DNA of 20,525 nt from Chloroflexota bacterium (lineage in GTDB: Bacteria; Chloroflexota; Limnocylindria; P2-11E). Below are positions 1 through 6,321 of the stretch, piece by piece. The DNA lies in NCBI GenBank assembly GCA_005889445.1, contig VBGS01000052.1, positions 1 to 20,525 on the forward strand, in the 5' to 3' direction. Positions within the stretch are counted from its first letter, which is position 1. Every line of letters starts with the position of its first letter. The notes beneath the pieces were generated by a model that had not been told where the DNA came from, made no database searches, and saw nothing but the letters and a program-made list of their open reading frames with translations. A program made the position numbers and the translations under genes.

Positions 1-66
1 GCGATCGAGAAACGAAAGAATTACCGGCCCGCGGGCGCGCGGGTCGAGAAGTCGCAGGAGCGCTAG
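1..66 (+). CDS. C-terminal fragment of an unidentified gene (5' end outside window)
   Basis: Frame 1 is open from the first base to a TAG at 64-66 and reads as a charged tail ending VEKSQER. The fragment is too short to identify. It is supported only by the open frame, by a plausible basic/acidic C-terminus, and by the neat convergent arrangement in which its TAG overlaps the TAG of the opposite-strand SDR gene inside one CTAG. It could be a chance open frame in GC-rich DNA. Confidence 0.35.
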   Translation, partial: AIEKRKNYRPAGARVEKSQER

Positions 67-851
67 CCCGGGATCGCGGCCTCGACGTCGCGCTGCAGCG
101 CCTGATCGTCGTACTCGAGCGTCGCACCGTTCCTCAGCGTGGACGGCAACGCGAGGTATGCGATCGCGCGCGCGGGCTCCTTCGGGTCCCTGAGCTTTCC
201 CTCTTGCTGCGCCGCGCGGTACTCGTCGCTCCGCGGGAAGTCGCTCGTCGGGGTCCGGCGGATGCGCTCTTGCATCTCGGTGTCCATGTACCCGGGGTTG
301 AACGCGCAGGCCGTGACGCCGCTCCCCTCGATCTCGAGCGCAAGGCTCCGCGTCATCTGCACGACGGCCGCCTTGCCCGCGGAATACGCGGTCCAGCCGG
401 CTGACGGCCGTGCCGCCGCGCCCGACGAGATCATCACAAGCCTCCCGTAGCCGCGATCGAGCATCCCGGGCAGTACGGCGCGGGTCGCCAGATACGTCCC
501 GCCCACGTTGATGGCGACGCTCCGCAGCCACAGCGCGGCGTTGGACCGCGCCAGGGGAACCATGGGATCGACCATGCCCGCGTTGTTCACGAGGATCGTC
601 GCGGGGCCGACCCACCGCTCCGTCGCGAGGACGAGCTCCTGGACCTGGCGCTCGTCGGAAACGTCCGCCGTCTGCCCGAGCGCTCTCCCGCCCGCCCGTT
701 TGATCGCGTTCGCCACCTCGTCAAGCTCGGGCGCGTTCCGCGAGGCGATCACGACGGCGGCACCCATGCTCGCGAGCTGCTCCGCGACCGCGCGGCCGAG
801 CCCGCGTCCTCCTCCCGTGATGATCGCGACTTGACCGGCGAGGTCGGCCAC
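63..851 (-). CDS. SDR-family NAD(P)-dependent oxidoreductase
   Basis: 262-residue classical short-chain dehydrogenase/reductase, normal length for the family. The Rossmann cofactor motif TGGGRGLG is at residues 12-19 and NNAG at 89-92. The conserved Asn is in INVGG (about 115), the catalytic Ser in ISSG (142-143), and the YxxxK pair is Y156/K160. Arg38 after the second strand (ASRN) suggests NADP(H) preference, which is inference. The substrate cannot be read from sequence. The start is GTG at 851, sharing one base with the TAG of the upstream aminotransferase gene (TAGTG), so translation is probably coupled. It is the last gene of a three-gene - strand operon. Cytoplasmic. Confidence 0.93.
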   Translation of the reverse strand: MADLAGQVAIITGGGRGLGRAVAEQLASMGAAVVIASRNAPELDEVANAIKRAGGRALGQTADVSDERQVQELVLATERWVGPATILVNNAGMVDPMVPLARSNAALWLRSVAINVGGTYLATRAVLPGMLDRGYGRLVMISSGAAARPSAGWTAYSAGKAAVVQMTRSLALEIEGSGVTACAFNPGYMDTEMQERIRRTPTSDFPRSDEYRAAQQEGKLRDPKEPARAIAYLALPSTLRNGATLEYDDQALQRDVEAAIPG

Positions 852-2044
852 TACGCGACCCGCGTCGCGAGCTGCCGCGCGAAGGCGTCCGCGACGCGAT
901 CGATGTCCTCGTCAGCGTGCAGGGCCCAGAACGATATGCGGATGGCCTGCGGCATCCCGGGCTCGTCGATGAGCTTCACCACCATGCGCTCCTCGTCCCA
1001 CATTCGCGTCACCAGCTCCGCGACCTCGACCGTGCGAGGCTCGACGACCACGATGCCGGTCGGGGCGCTCGGTGTCGAGCGAAGCACGAACGGCAGCCCG
1101 GCGAGGCGCGACAGAAGACGGCCGCGCAGCGCATGGAGCCGTTCCGCGACGCGCGTCCCGAGCAGCCGGTGGACCACGAGGGTCTGGCGCAGGCCCACGA
1201 ACGCTGCCGCGTCCACCGTGCCGGTCTCGAAGCGGGTCGCGTCAGGGTTGTAGTCGCGGCTTCCCGTCGGCAGCTCGAGCCGGGAGCGCCAGCCCAGGCG
1301 CGTCGGCGTGAAACGGTCCAGGTCGCGCACCCAGATCGCGCCGGTCGCCAGCGGTCCGTGGAGCCACTTGTGGCCGAGCATGACCACCGCGTCAGCACCG
1401 AGATCGTGGACGTCGACGGGCACCTGCCCGAGCGCCTGCGCGGCATCGACGATCGTGATGGCATCCGCCTCCCGTGCGATCCGGCACGCCTCCGCGACGG
1501 GGAGGACGTCACCGCTCTTGCACGAGACGAGCGACATGAGGAGTGCGCGCGCGCCGTCCCGCACGCCGCGCTGGATCTCGTCCAGGAACCGGTCGGGATC
1601 GCGCTGCCACGGGATCTCGCGCAGCTGGTCACCATGATCGGCGCGGAGGCGCAGCGGGTAGAGCGCGCTTCCGTGCTCCTCGAGCGTCGTGAGGATGAGC
1701 GAGCCTCGCGGGATCGCGAGCCCGGTGACGAGCGTGTTCAGCCCGTCCGTCGCCGATTGCGCGAGCGCGATCCGCTCCGCGCCGCCAGCATCTCCGAACG
1801 CTGCGGCCACGTCCGCGCGGGTCCGGTCGAGGGCCGCGTTGTAGGCGGCGTACCCGACGTGGCCGAACATGCCGACCTCGTTCAGCCAGCGACGGAAGGC
1901 TTCCGCGGCACGCTGCGCGACGGGAAAGGTGGGCCCCGAGCCAGCGACGTTGAAATACAGGAAGTCGTCGCGCAGCGCCTGCAGCGCACGAGACGAGACA
2001 TCCGGCTGCTCGTCGATCTGGGGCGCGACGTCACCGCTGCTCAT
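851..2044 (-). CDS. Aminotransferase class V / cysteine desulfurase-like PLP enzyme
   Basis: 397-residue fold-type I PLP enzyme. The PLP-binding Lys is K226 in GHKWLHGP. The Asp that contacts the pyridine nitrogen is D200 in IVDAAQALGQ. The C-terminal small domain contains RISFWALHADEDIDRV. Family members include cysteine desulfurases, kynureninase-like and isopenicillin-N epimerase-like enzymes. I see no obvious catalytic Cys loop typical of IscS/SufS, so the substrate is open. The start chosen is ATG 2044 (MSSGDVAPQ), which overlaps the TGA of the upstream membrane-protein gene as ATGA. The frame stays open upstream to 2455, but that extension is Arg-rich and antisense or out of frame to the membrane protein, so I reject it. 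Confidence 0.92.
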   Translation of the reverse strand: MSSGDVAPQIDEQPDVSSRALQALRDDFLYFNVAGSGPTFPVAQRAAEAFRRWLNEVGMFGHVGYAAYNAALDRTRADVAAAFGDAGGAERIALAQSATDGLNTLVTGLAIPRGSLILTTLEEHGSALYPLRLRADHGDQLREIPWQRDPDRFLDEIQRGVRDGARALLMSLVSCKSGDVLPVAEACRIAREADAITIVDAAQALGQVPVDVHDLGADAVVMLGHKWLHGPLATGAIWVRDLDRFTPTRLGWRSRLELPTGSRDYNPDATRFETGTVDAAAFVGLRQTLVVHRLLGTRVAERLHALRGRLLSRLAGLPFVLRSTPSAPTGIVVVEPRTVEVAELVTRMWDEERMVVKLIDEPGMPQAIRISFWALHADEDIDRVADAFARQLATRVA

Positions 2045-2406
2045 GCGGTGATGATGCCGCGAATCGCGAGCCCGGCGGTGAAAAGAGCGGCGAAACCGAG
2101 AGCCACGGACTGCCCGCGTGGCGCACGGTCGCGCACGAGCGAGGCCGCCAGCGGCATCGCCAGCGCGAGCGCCACACCATAGAGCAGATGAAGGCTGTCG
2201 GCCGGCGGGCGGACGAAGACGAGCACGATCACCCCGATGGCTCCCTGGAGCACCGACGCGATCACCGCGATCGCGATCGCTCCACGGAATCCCGGCGTCG
2301 GTCCGCTGTTGCGCGCTCCGAGAAAGAACCCCCACAGACCGACCGCGACGTAGTAGAGGACGAGCGCCCACGCGATCCGGCCATGCAACGAGAGGAAGAT
2401 CTCCAC
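2041..2406 (-). CDS. Small four-helix membrane protein, function unknown
   Basis: 121-residue hydrophobic protein with four predicted membrane helices (roughly residues 8-27, 40-62, 70-87 and 100-118). It carries an early LHGR motif, a QGAIG motif in helix 2 and a DSLHLLYG motif before helix 3. The two His residues and the Gln near the membrane could bind a ligand or heme, but this is speculation. I do not recognise a characterised family. The start is GTG 2406, because the frame upstream reads as out-of-phase coding DNA from the divergent ABC gene. A TAGGTT hexamer lies 8 nt before the start with no Shine-Dalgarno, suggesting a leaderless message. It is the first gene of the operon with the class-V aminotransferase (4-nt overlap) and the SDR. 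Confidence 0.85.
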   Translation of the reverse strand: MEIFLSLHGRIAWALVLYYVAVGLWGFFLGARNSGPTPGFRGAIAIAVIASVLQGAIGVIVLVFVRPPADSLHLLYGVALALAMPLAASLVRDRAPRGQSVALGFAALFTAGLAIRGIITA

Positions 2407-2414
2407 CGCCGGAA

Positions 2415-2420
2415 AACCTA
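2415..2420 (-). promoter_or_regulatory. Putative -10 box (TAGGTT) for the membrane protein-aminotransferase-SDR operon
   Basis: TAGGTT on the - strand matches TANNNT. It ends 8 nt before the GTG at 2406, the spacing expected when transcription begins at or next to the start codon. No -35 is recognisable. Confidence 0.4.
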
Positions 2421-2425
2421 GCCCA

Positions 2426-2431
2426 TATCCT
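2426..2431 (+). promoter_or_regulatory. Putative -10 box (TATCCT) for the ABC transporter genes
   Basis: TATCCT matches TANNNT and is followed by exactly six bases before the GTG at 2438, so the start codon would be the transcription start. No Shine-Dalgarno and no clear -35 are present. Confidence 0.45.
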
Positions 2432-2437
2432 CGTTCT

Positions 2438-3361
2438 GTGATCGATGTCCGCCACGTGACGCGCCGTTTCGACGGCGTGACCGCGCTCGAAGACGCGTCG
2501 TTCGAGGTGCGGTCCGGTGAGATCGTGGCCCTCCTCGGCCCGAACGGCGCGGGGAAGACCACCGCAAGCCGGATCATCGGGGGGATCCTCGCTCCCAGCG
2601 AGGGCGACGTGCTCGTCGACGCCGTCTCCGTCCGACAGGACCCGAACACGGTCCGCGCGCGTTGTGGCTTCGTGACCGATCAGCCGTCGCTCTACGAGCG
2701 CATGCCGCTCAGCGCTTATCTCGAGTTCTTCGCGCGGCTCTACGACGTGTCCGCACCCGGCGCACGCGCTGTGGAGCTCGCGCGGCTCCTAGGACTCGAC
2801 GACGTGCTCGGCAAGCGACTCGGGGCGTTCTCGCGCGGGATGCGCCAGAAGGTCGCGATCGCGCGAGCCCTCGTGCACGATCCGCCAGTCCTTCTGCTCG
2901 ACGAGCCCGCGACGGCGCTCGACCCGGAGATGGCGCAGACTCTGCGGAGCTTCATCGTGTCGCTGCGCGCCCGTCATCGCGCGATCCTGCTCACCACGCA
3001 TGACCTCGACGAGGCGCAGCGCATCGCCGATCGCGTCGTCGTCCTCTACAAGGGCCGCGTGATCCGCATCGGTGCGACGAGCGAGATCCGCGCCGTCGGG
3101 AAGCCGAGCTACACCGTCACCTTCGCGGGCGAGCCCGCCGCCGCGCACGCGGCCCTCGCGCGCATCGGCGTCGCGTCCGATCCCGCGCCGAGCGAGGATG
3201 GCCTCGGCGCGCTGCGCTTCGCGACGGACGACCCGCGCAAGACGAACAGCGAGGCTCTTCGCGCTCTTCTCGATGCGGGGCTGCGCGTGGTGACGGTCAC
3301 GGCCGCGGAGCGCTCGCTCGAGGACGCGTACCTCGCGATCCTCGCGGAGGCGCGGCAATGA
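2438..3361 (+). CDS. ABC transporter ATP-binding protein (NatA/CcmA-like)
   Basis: 307-residue ABC ATPase. Walker A GPNGAGKT is at 34-41, the degenerate signature FSRGMRQK at 131-138, Walker B VLLLDEP at 151-157, and the switch His at 188 in TTHDLDEA. A C-terminal extension of about 90 residues ends in the SLEDAYLAI motif, typical of ABC-2-type drug, sodium or polysaccharide exporters. The start is GTG 2438, placed by homology right at the first strand (IDVRHVTRRF) and by the -10 box just upstream. It overlaps the permease gene by ATGA, so the two probably form one exporter. The substrate is unknown. The CcmA/CcmB heme-export pair is possible, but the permease looks more like NatB. Confidence 0.94.
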   Translation: MIDVRHVTRRFDGVTALEDASFEVRSGEIVALLGPNGAGKTTASRIIGGILAPSEGDVLVDAVSVRQDPNTVRARCGFVTDQPSLYERMPLSAYLEFFARLYDVSAPGARAVELARLLGLDDVLGKRLGAFSRGMRQKVAIARALVHDPPVLLLDEPATALDPEMAQTLRSFIVSLRARHRAILLTTHDLDEAQRIADRVVVLYKGRVIRIGATSEIRAVGKPSYTVTFAGEPAAAHAALARIGVASDPAPSEDGLGALRFATDDPRKTNSEALRALLDAGLRVVTVTAAERSLEDAYLAILAEARQ

Positions 3362-4065
3362 AGTGGTGGCTCATCGCCTGGCGCGAGATCCGCTGGGAGG
3401 TCTTCCTCGACCGCGCATCGCTCCTGCGCACGGCCGTGTTCATCGTCATCCCGATCTTCTTCGTCTTTTCCAACCGCGGCATCCCAGGAGGTGGAGCCGG
3501 CGACGCGACGCTCATCGCGCTCGCGCTGCAGAGCGTCTTCTTCCCATCCCTCGCGGGTGTCTCGCTCATCGCGGCCACGTTCACCGCCGAGAAGGAGAAC
3601 GGCACGCTCGTGCCGCTCCTCGCCGCGCCCATCCGGGACTTCGACATCGTCCTCGGAAAGCTCCTCGGTATGGTCGTCCCGGTGATGGTCGCGTGCGCCG
3701 TCACCCTCGCGGCGGCGTACGCGCTGGCGGGCGTGCGGTATGGCGCCGAACGCGTCGCGCGCGTCCTCACGCCGGAGCTGCTCTACGCGCTCCTGGTCCT
3801 GTCGCTGCTGTACGTCGTCACCACGGGGAGCATCACGATGATCGTCGCGGCGCGGGTGCGCTCGAGTCGCGCCGCGCAACAGCTCGCCGGGCTGGTGATC
3901 GCGGTCTCCGCCGCGGTGTTCGCGGGCCTGGGATTCGTCGCGATCCAAGTCGCGGACGGCTGGGCACTGGTCGCGGTGGGAGTGATCCTCGTGTTCTTCG
4001 ACGTCGGCGCGCTCGAGGTCGCGCGCCGCGTGTGGCAGCGCGGCGAAGTGATCGGCCGCATCTGA
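3358..4065 (+). CDS. ABC-2 type transporter permease
   Basis: 235-residue integral membrane protein with about six helices. The cytoplasmic loop reads FTAEKENGTLVPLLAAP then DFDIVLGKLLG; this 'E..NGTL..LL..P....GK' signature is typical of ABC-2/NatB-like permeases. The start ATG 3358 overlaps the ATPase stop codon. It ends at 4065, three bases before the -35 box of the next promoter. The likely role is the membrane half of the exporter with the preceding ATPase. The substrate cannot be inferred. Confidence 0.92.
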   Translation: MKWWLIAWREIRWEVFLDRASLLRTAVFIVIPIFFVFSNRGIPGGGAGDATLIALALQSVFFPSLAGVSLIAATFTAEKENGTLVPLLAAPIRDFDIVLGKLLGMVVPVMVACAVTLAAAYALAGVRYGAERVARVLTPELLYALLVLSLLYVVTTGSITMIVAARVRSSRAAQQLAGLVIAVSAAVFAGLGFVAIQVADGWALVAVGVILVFFDVGALEVARRVWQRGEVIGRI

Positions 4066-4067
4066 CC

Positions 4068-4096
4068 TTGACTGAGGTGGGCACAGCGCCTAGCGT
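4068..4096 (+). promoter_or_regulatory. Sigma70-type promoter of the ilvE-pheA leader
   Basis: TTGACT (4068-4073), a 17-bp spacer, then TAGCGT (4091-4096). This is the best -35/-10 pair in the window. The predicted transcription start is near 4102-4104, only a few bases before the leader-peptide ATG at 4107, so the leader would be translated almost leaderless. Confidence 0.8.
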
Positions 4097-4106
4097 TCGC
4101 GGTCTG

Positions 4107-4166
4107 ATGCGCAGGGCGATCATCGTCGTGGTTTTCTTCGGCGAGCTCCTTACGGGAGCCGCTTAG
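4107..4166 (+). CDS. Attenuator leader peptide rich in Ile, Val, Phe and Leu codons
   Basis: 19-codon ORF, MRRAIIVVVFFGELLTGAA, placed between a strong promoter and an intrinsic terminator upstream of ilvE. Seven consecutive sense codons read Ile-Ile-Val-Val-Val-Phe-Phe (4119-4139), followed after two codons by Leu-Leu (4146-4151). These are the amino acids made by the downstream genes: IlvE makes Ile, Val and Leu, and PheA belongs to the Phe pathway. The TAG stop (4164-4166) overlaps the first G of the antiterminator arm. The leader has no Shine-Dalgarno, and the start is about 4 nt from the predicted transcription start. Its function as a ribosome-stalling sensor is inferred from architecture shared with enterobacterial ilv, leu and phe attenuators. 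Confidence 0.85.
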   Translation: MRRAIIVVVFFGELLTGAA

Positions 4167-4203
4167 GGAGGCGCGCGACAGCGCGGCATGCGTGGAGCCT
4201 CCC
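4166..4203 (+). promoter_or_regulatory. Antiterminator structure of the ilvE-pheA attenuator
   Basis: GGGAGGC (4166-4172), starting at the last base of the leader stop codon, is the exact complement of GCCTCCC (4197-4203), the 5' arm of the terminator. The two pairings exclude each other. Between them lies a small CGCGC/GCGCG hairpin (4172-4176 with 4181-4185, GACA loop) that would bring the arms together. A ribosome finishing at the stop codon would mask GGGAGGC and favour the terminator; one stalled on the Ile/Val/Phe codons would leave it free. Confidence 0.72.
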
Positions 4204-4227
4204 GAAATTCGGGAGGCTTTTCTGTTT
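4196..4227 (+). terminator. Intrinsic terminator (attenuator) before ilvE
   Basis: Perfect 9-bp stem GCCTCCCGA / TCGGGAGGC (4197-4205 with 4209-4217), extendable by one A-U pair, with a 3-nt loop. A T-rich run follows (TTTT at 4218-4221, then CTGTTT). It lies between the leader peptide and the ilvE ribosome binding site, not at the end of an operon, so its role is conditional termination. Confidence 0.87.
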
Positions 4228-4230
4228 CTC

Positions 4231-4236
4231 AGGAGG
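4231..4236 (+). promoter_or_regulatory. Strong Shine-Dalgarno of ilvE (AGGAGG)
   Basis: AGGAGG ends 7 nt before ATG 4244 and fixes the ilvE start. It could also pair with the CCTCC of the terminator 5' arm, a possible extra layer of control. Confidence 0.85.
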
Positions 4237-4243
4237 TAACACG

Positions 4244-5215
4244 ATGGCGAGCACGGTCGAGCAGCGGCTCAAGGAAGTAGCGTCGGTCGGACAGGAGATC
4301 GCCGAGACCGGGGTGGCGTATCTCGACGGCGCGTTCGTGCCGTTCGCCGATGCGAAGGTCTCCATCGCCACGCACGCCCTGCAATACGGGACCGCCGTCT
4401 TCGAGGGCATCCGCGGGTACTGGAACCCCGCGCAGGAGCAGCTCTTCGCGTTCCGCCTGCGCGAGCACTACGAACGCATGTCCGACTCCGTGAAGATCCT
4501 CCGCGTCTCGCTGCCCGCCGATCCACAGGGCCTCGCCGACATCACCGTCGACCTCCTACGGAAGAACAGCTTCCGAAGCGACGTGTACGTCCGGCCACTC
4601 GCCTTCAAGGCGGCGCGCTCCATGAAGGTCGCGCTCGCGGGCCTCCGCGATGGGTTCGGGATCTACGCGTTCCCGGTCGGCGCATATCTCCCGACCGGCG
4701 GACTGGCGGCACGCACGGCGAGCTGGCGGCGCACCTCGGACGACGCGATCCCGGCGCGCGGCAAGCTCACCGGCGCGTACATCAACACCGCGCTCGCCGT
4801 CGACGAGGCGCACGACTACGAGGCGGACGAGGCGATCTTCCTCACCGCGGACGGTCACGTGTCGGAGGGCGGCGGCGCGAACATCTTCATGGTCCGCGAC
4901 GGCATCCTCGTGACGCCACCGGTGACCGCGGACATCCTCGAAGGGATCACGCGCGACTCGATCATCGTCCTTGCGGGCGAGCTGGGCATCGCCGTCCAGG
5001 AGCGGGCCATCGACCGCACGGAGCTGTACGTCGCGGACGAGGTCTTTTTCTGCGGGACCGGCGCACAGGTCGCGCCGTGCGTGGAGATCGACCGGCGCGC
5101 GGTCGGCAACGGCGCGATCGGTCCCATCACCAAGCGCATCGGTGACCTCTACTTCGCGCTCGCGCGCGGCGACGACAAACGTCATCCCGAGTGGCGGACG
5201 GCGGTGTACCGCTGA
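4244..5215 (+). CDS. ilvE: Branched-chain amino acid aminotransferase
   Basis: 323-residue fold-type IV PLP aminotransferase that interconverts Ile/Val/Leu and their 2-oxo acids with 2-oxoglutarate/Glu as partner; cytoplasmic. The PLP Lys is K174 in ARGKLTGAYINT. The phosphate-site and Glu region is SEGGGANIF (E208). Early family motifs are YLDGAFVPFADAKVS and YGTAVFEGIRGY. The length is slightly above the usual ~300 because of an N-terminal helix of about 20 residues. The start is fixed by AGGAGG at 4231-4236. It overlaps pheA by 25 nt. Expression appears to be controlled by the leader peptide and attenuator at 4107-4227. The sequence alone does not exclude a D-amino acid transaminase or ADC lyase, but the leader-peptide codons support branched-chain substrates. 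Confidence 0.94.
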   Translation: MASTVEQRLKEVASVGQEIAETGVAYLDGAFVPFADAKVSIATHALQYGTAVFEGIRGYWNPAQEQLFAFRLREHYERMSDSVKILRVSLPADPQGLADITVDLLRKNSFRSDVYVRPLAFKAARSMKVALAGLRDGFGIYAFPVGAYLPTGGLAARTASWRRTSDDAIPARGKLTGAYINTALAVDEAHDYEADEAIFLTADGHVSEGGGANIFMVRDGILVTPPVTADILEGITRDSIIVLAGELGIAVQERAIDRTELYVADEVFFCGTGAQVAPCVEIDRRAVGNGAIGPITKRIGDLYFALARGDDKRHPEWRTAVYR

Positions 5216-6321
5216 CCGCCGTCGCCTACCAGGGGCTGGCCGGCGCGTTCTCGGAGGCGGCCGCGGCCGCGCTCTTCCCGGGCGCGAGCCTCCTTCCACG
5301 ACGCACGTTCGCCGAGGTCTTCGCCGCGCTCGAGGCGCACGAGGTCGACGCCGCGGTCGTGCCGGTCGAGAACACGCACGCCGGCTCGGTGGCCGACGTG
5401 TACGACCTGCTGCGGCAGCACAGCGGGGCGAAGGTCGTCGCCGAGGTCATCGTCCGCGTGCGGCACTGCCTGCTCGGAGTGCGCGGCGCGGCCATCGAGG
5501 GCATCCGCGTGGCGCGCTCGCACCCGCAGGCGCTGGCGCAGGTCGAGGACTTCCTGCGCCGCCGCGGGATACAGCCGGAGGTCGCGTTCGACACGGCCGG
5601 CGCCGCCGCGGAGGTCGCGGAAGCGAAGGACACGGCGGTGGCGGCCGTCGCGAGCCGGCGCGCAGGGGAGCGCTACGGCCTCGATGTCCTCGAGGATTCG
5701 ATCGAGACCTCGAGCGATAACTTCACGCGCTTCTTCGCGGTCGCACCCGATGGCGATCACGACATCGCCGGGGGCATTCCGGGCGCGCTCCGCAAAGGAC
5801 CGATCAAGACCAGCCTCGTCTACAAGACCGCGAACCTCCCGGGCGCGCTGGTGCGCTCGCTTCAGCCGTTCGCGACCGCCTGGATCCAGCTCAGCAAGAT
5901 CGAGTCACGGCCGAGCCGCGCCGCGCCGTGGGACTACGTGTTCTATCTGGACTTCGAGGGCGACCCGACGGCCTGGCCGGCAAAAGAGGCGCTCGCGCTC
6001 ATGCGCACCTGCTGCGAGTGGATCCAGCCGCTGGGCACGTATCACGCGGCCACGGAAGTGCTCGGTCATGACGAGCTTTCCGAGCTCCATCACGTACGCG
6101 CGGTCCGCAAGCCGCAGCGCGCGCAGCGCGTTCTGCTCGACGAGCAGCATCGTCATGCCCTGACCGCGCAGCTCGGCGAGCGTCTCGAAGACGCGGGCCA
6201 CGACCAGCGGCGCGAGCCCGAGCGAGGGCTCGTCCAGGAGCAGGAGCCGCGGCTCGGCGAGAAGGGCGCGGGCGATCGCGAGCATCTGCTGCTCGCCGCC
6301 GGAAAGGCTGCCCGCCGGTAG
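5191..6321 (+). CDS. pheA: Prephenate dehydratase with C-terminal extension antisense to livF
   Basis: Converts prephenate to phenylpyruvate in Phe biosynthesis. The dehydratase domain spans about residues 8-185 (VAYQGLAGAFSEAAA near the start; the catalytic TRF motif at 179-181 in DNFTRFF). The ACT regulatory domain spans about 203-286 and carries the Phe-binding ESRPS motif (238-242) and LGTYHAA (281-287). The start is GTG 5191, overlapping ilvE by 25 nt and placing the family's first strand at residue 10. Monofunctional PDTs normally end just after the LGxY motif. Here the frame continues about 90 residues (6049-6321) through DNA that is antisense to the conserved part of livF; the tail is Arg/Glu-rich and probably not a domain. 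The core function is confident; the 3' end is abnormal. Confidence 0.9.
   Translation: MADGGVPLTAVAYQGLAGAFSEAAAAALFPGASLLPRRTFAEVFAALEAHEVDAAVVPVENTHAGSVADVYDLLRQHSGAKVVAEVIVRVRHCLLGVRGAAIEGIRVARSHPQALAQVEDFLRRRGIQPEVAFDTAGAAAEVAEAKDTAVAAVASRRAGERYGLDVLEDSIETSSDNFTRFFAVAPDGDHDIAGGIPGALRKGPIKTSLVYKTANLPGALVRSLQPFATAWIQLSKIESRPSRAAPWDYVFYLDFEGDPTAWPAKEALALMRTCCEWIQPLGTYHAATEVLGHDELSELHHVRAVRKPQRAQRVLLDEQHRHALTAQLGERLEDAGHDQRREPERGLVQEQEPRLGEKGAGDREHLLLAAGKAARR

Noticed and set aside
917..2182. Long + strand ORF (421 codons) opposite the class-V aminotransferase
   Set aside because: Highly Arg/Asp/His-rich with no domain; an antisense shadow caused by high GC at codon position three of the real gene.
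2045..2455. N-terminal extension of the aminotransferase frame to 2455
   Set aside because: Arg/Pro-rich and overlapping the membrane-protein gene in another phase. The family start and the ATGA junction place the start at 2044.
4097..4243. T-box riboswitch or protein-binding leader upstream of ilvE
   Set aside because: No T-box consensus (AGGGTGGNACCGCG) or specifier stem is visible; the translated leader peptide with a competing hairpin explains the region better.
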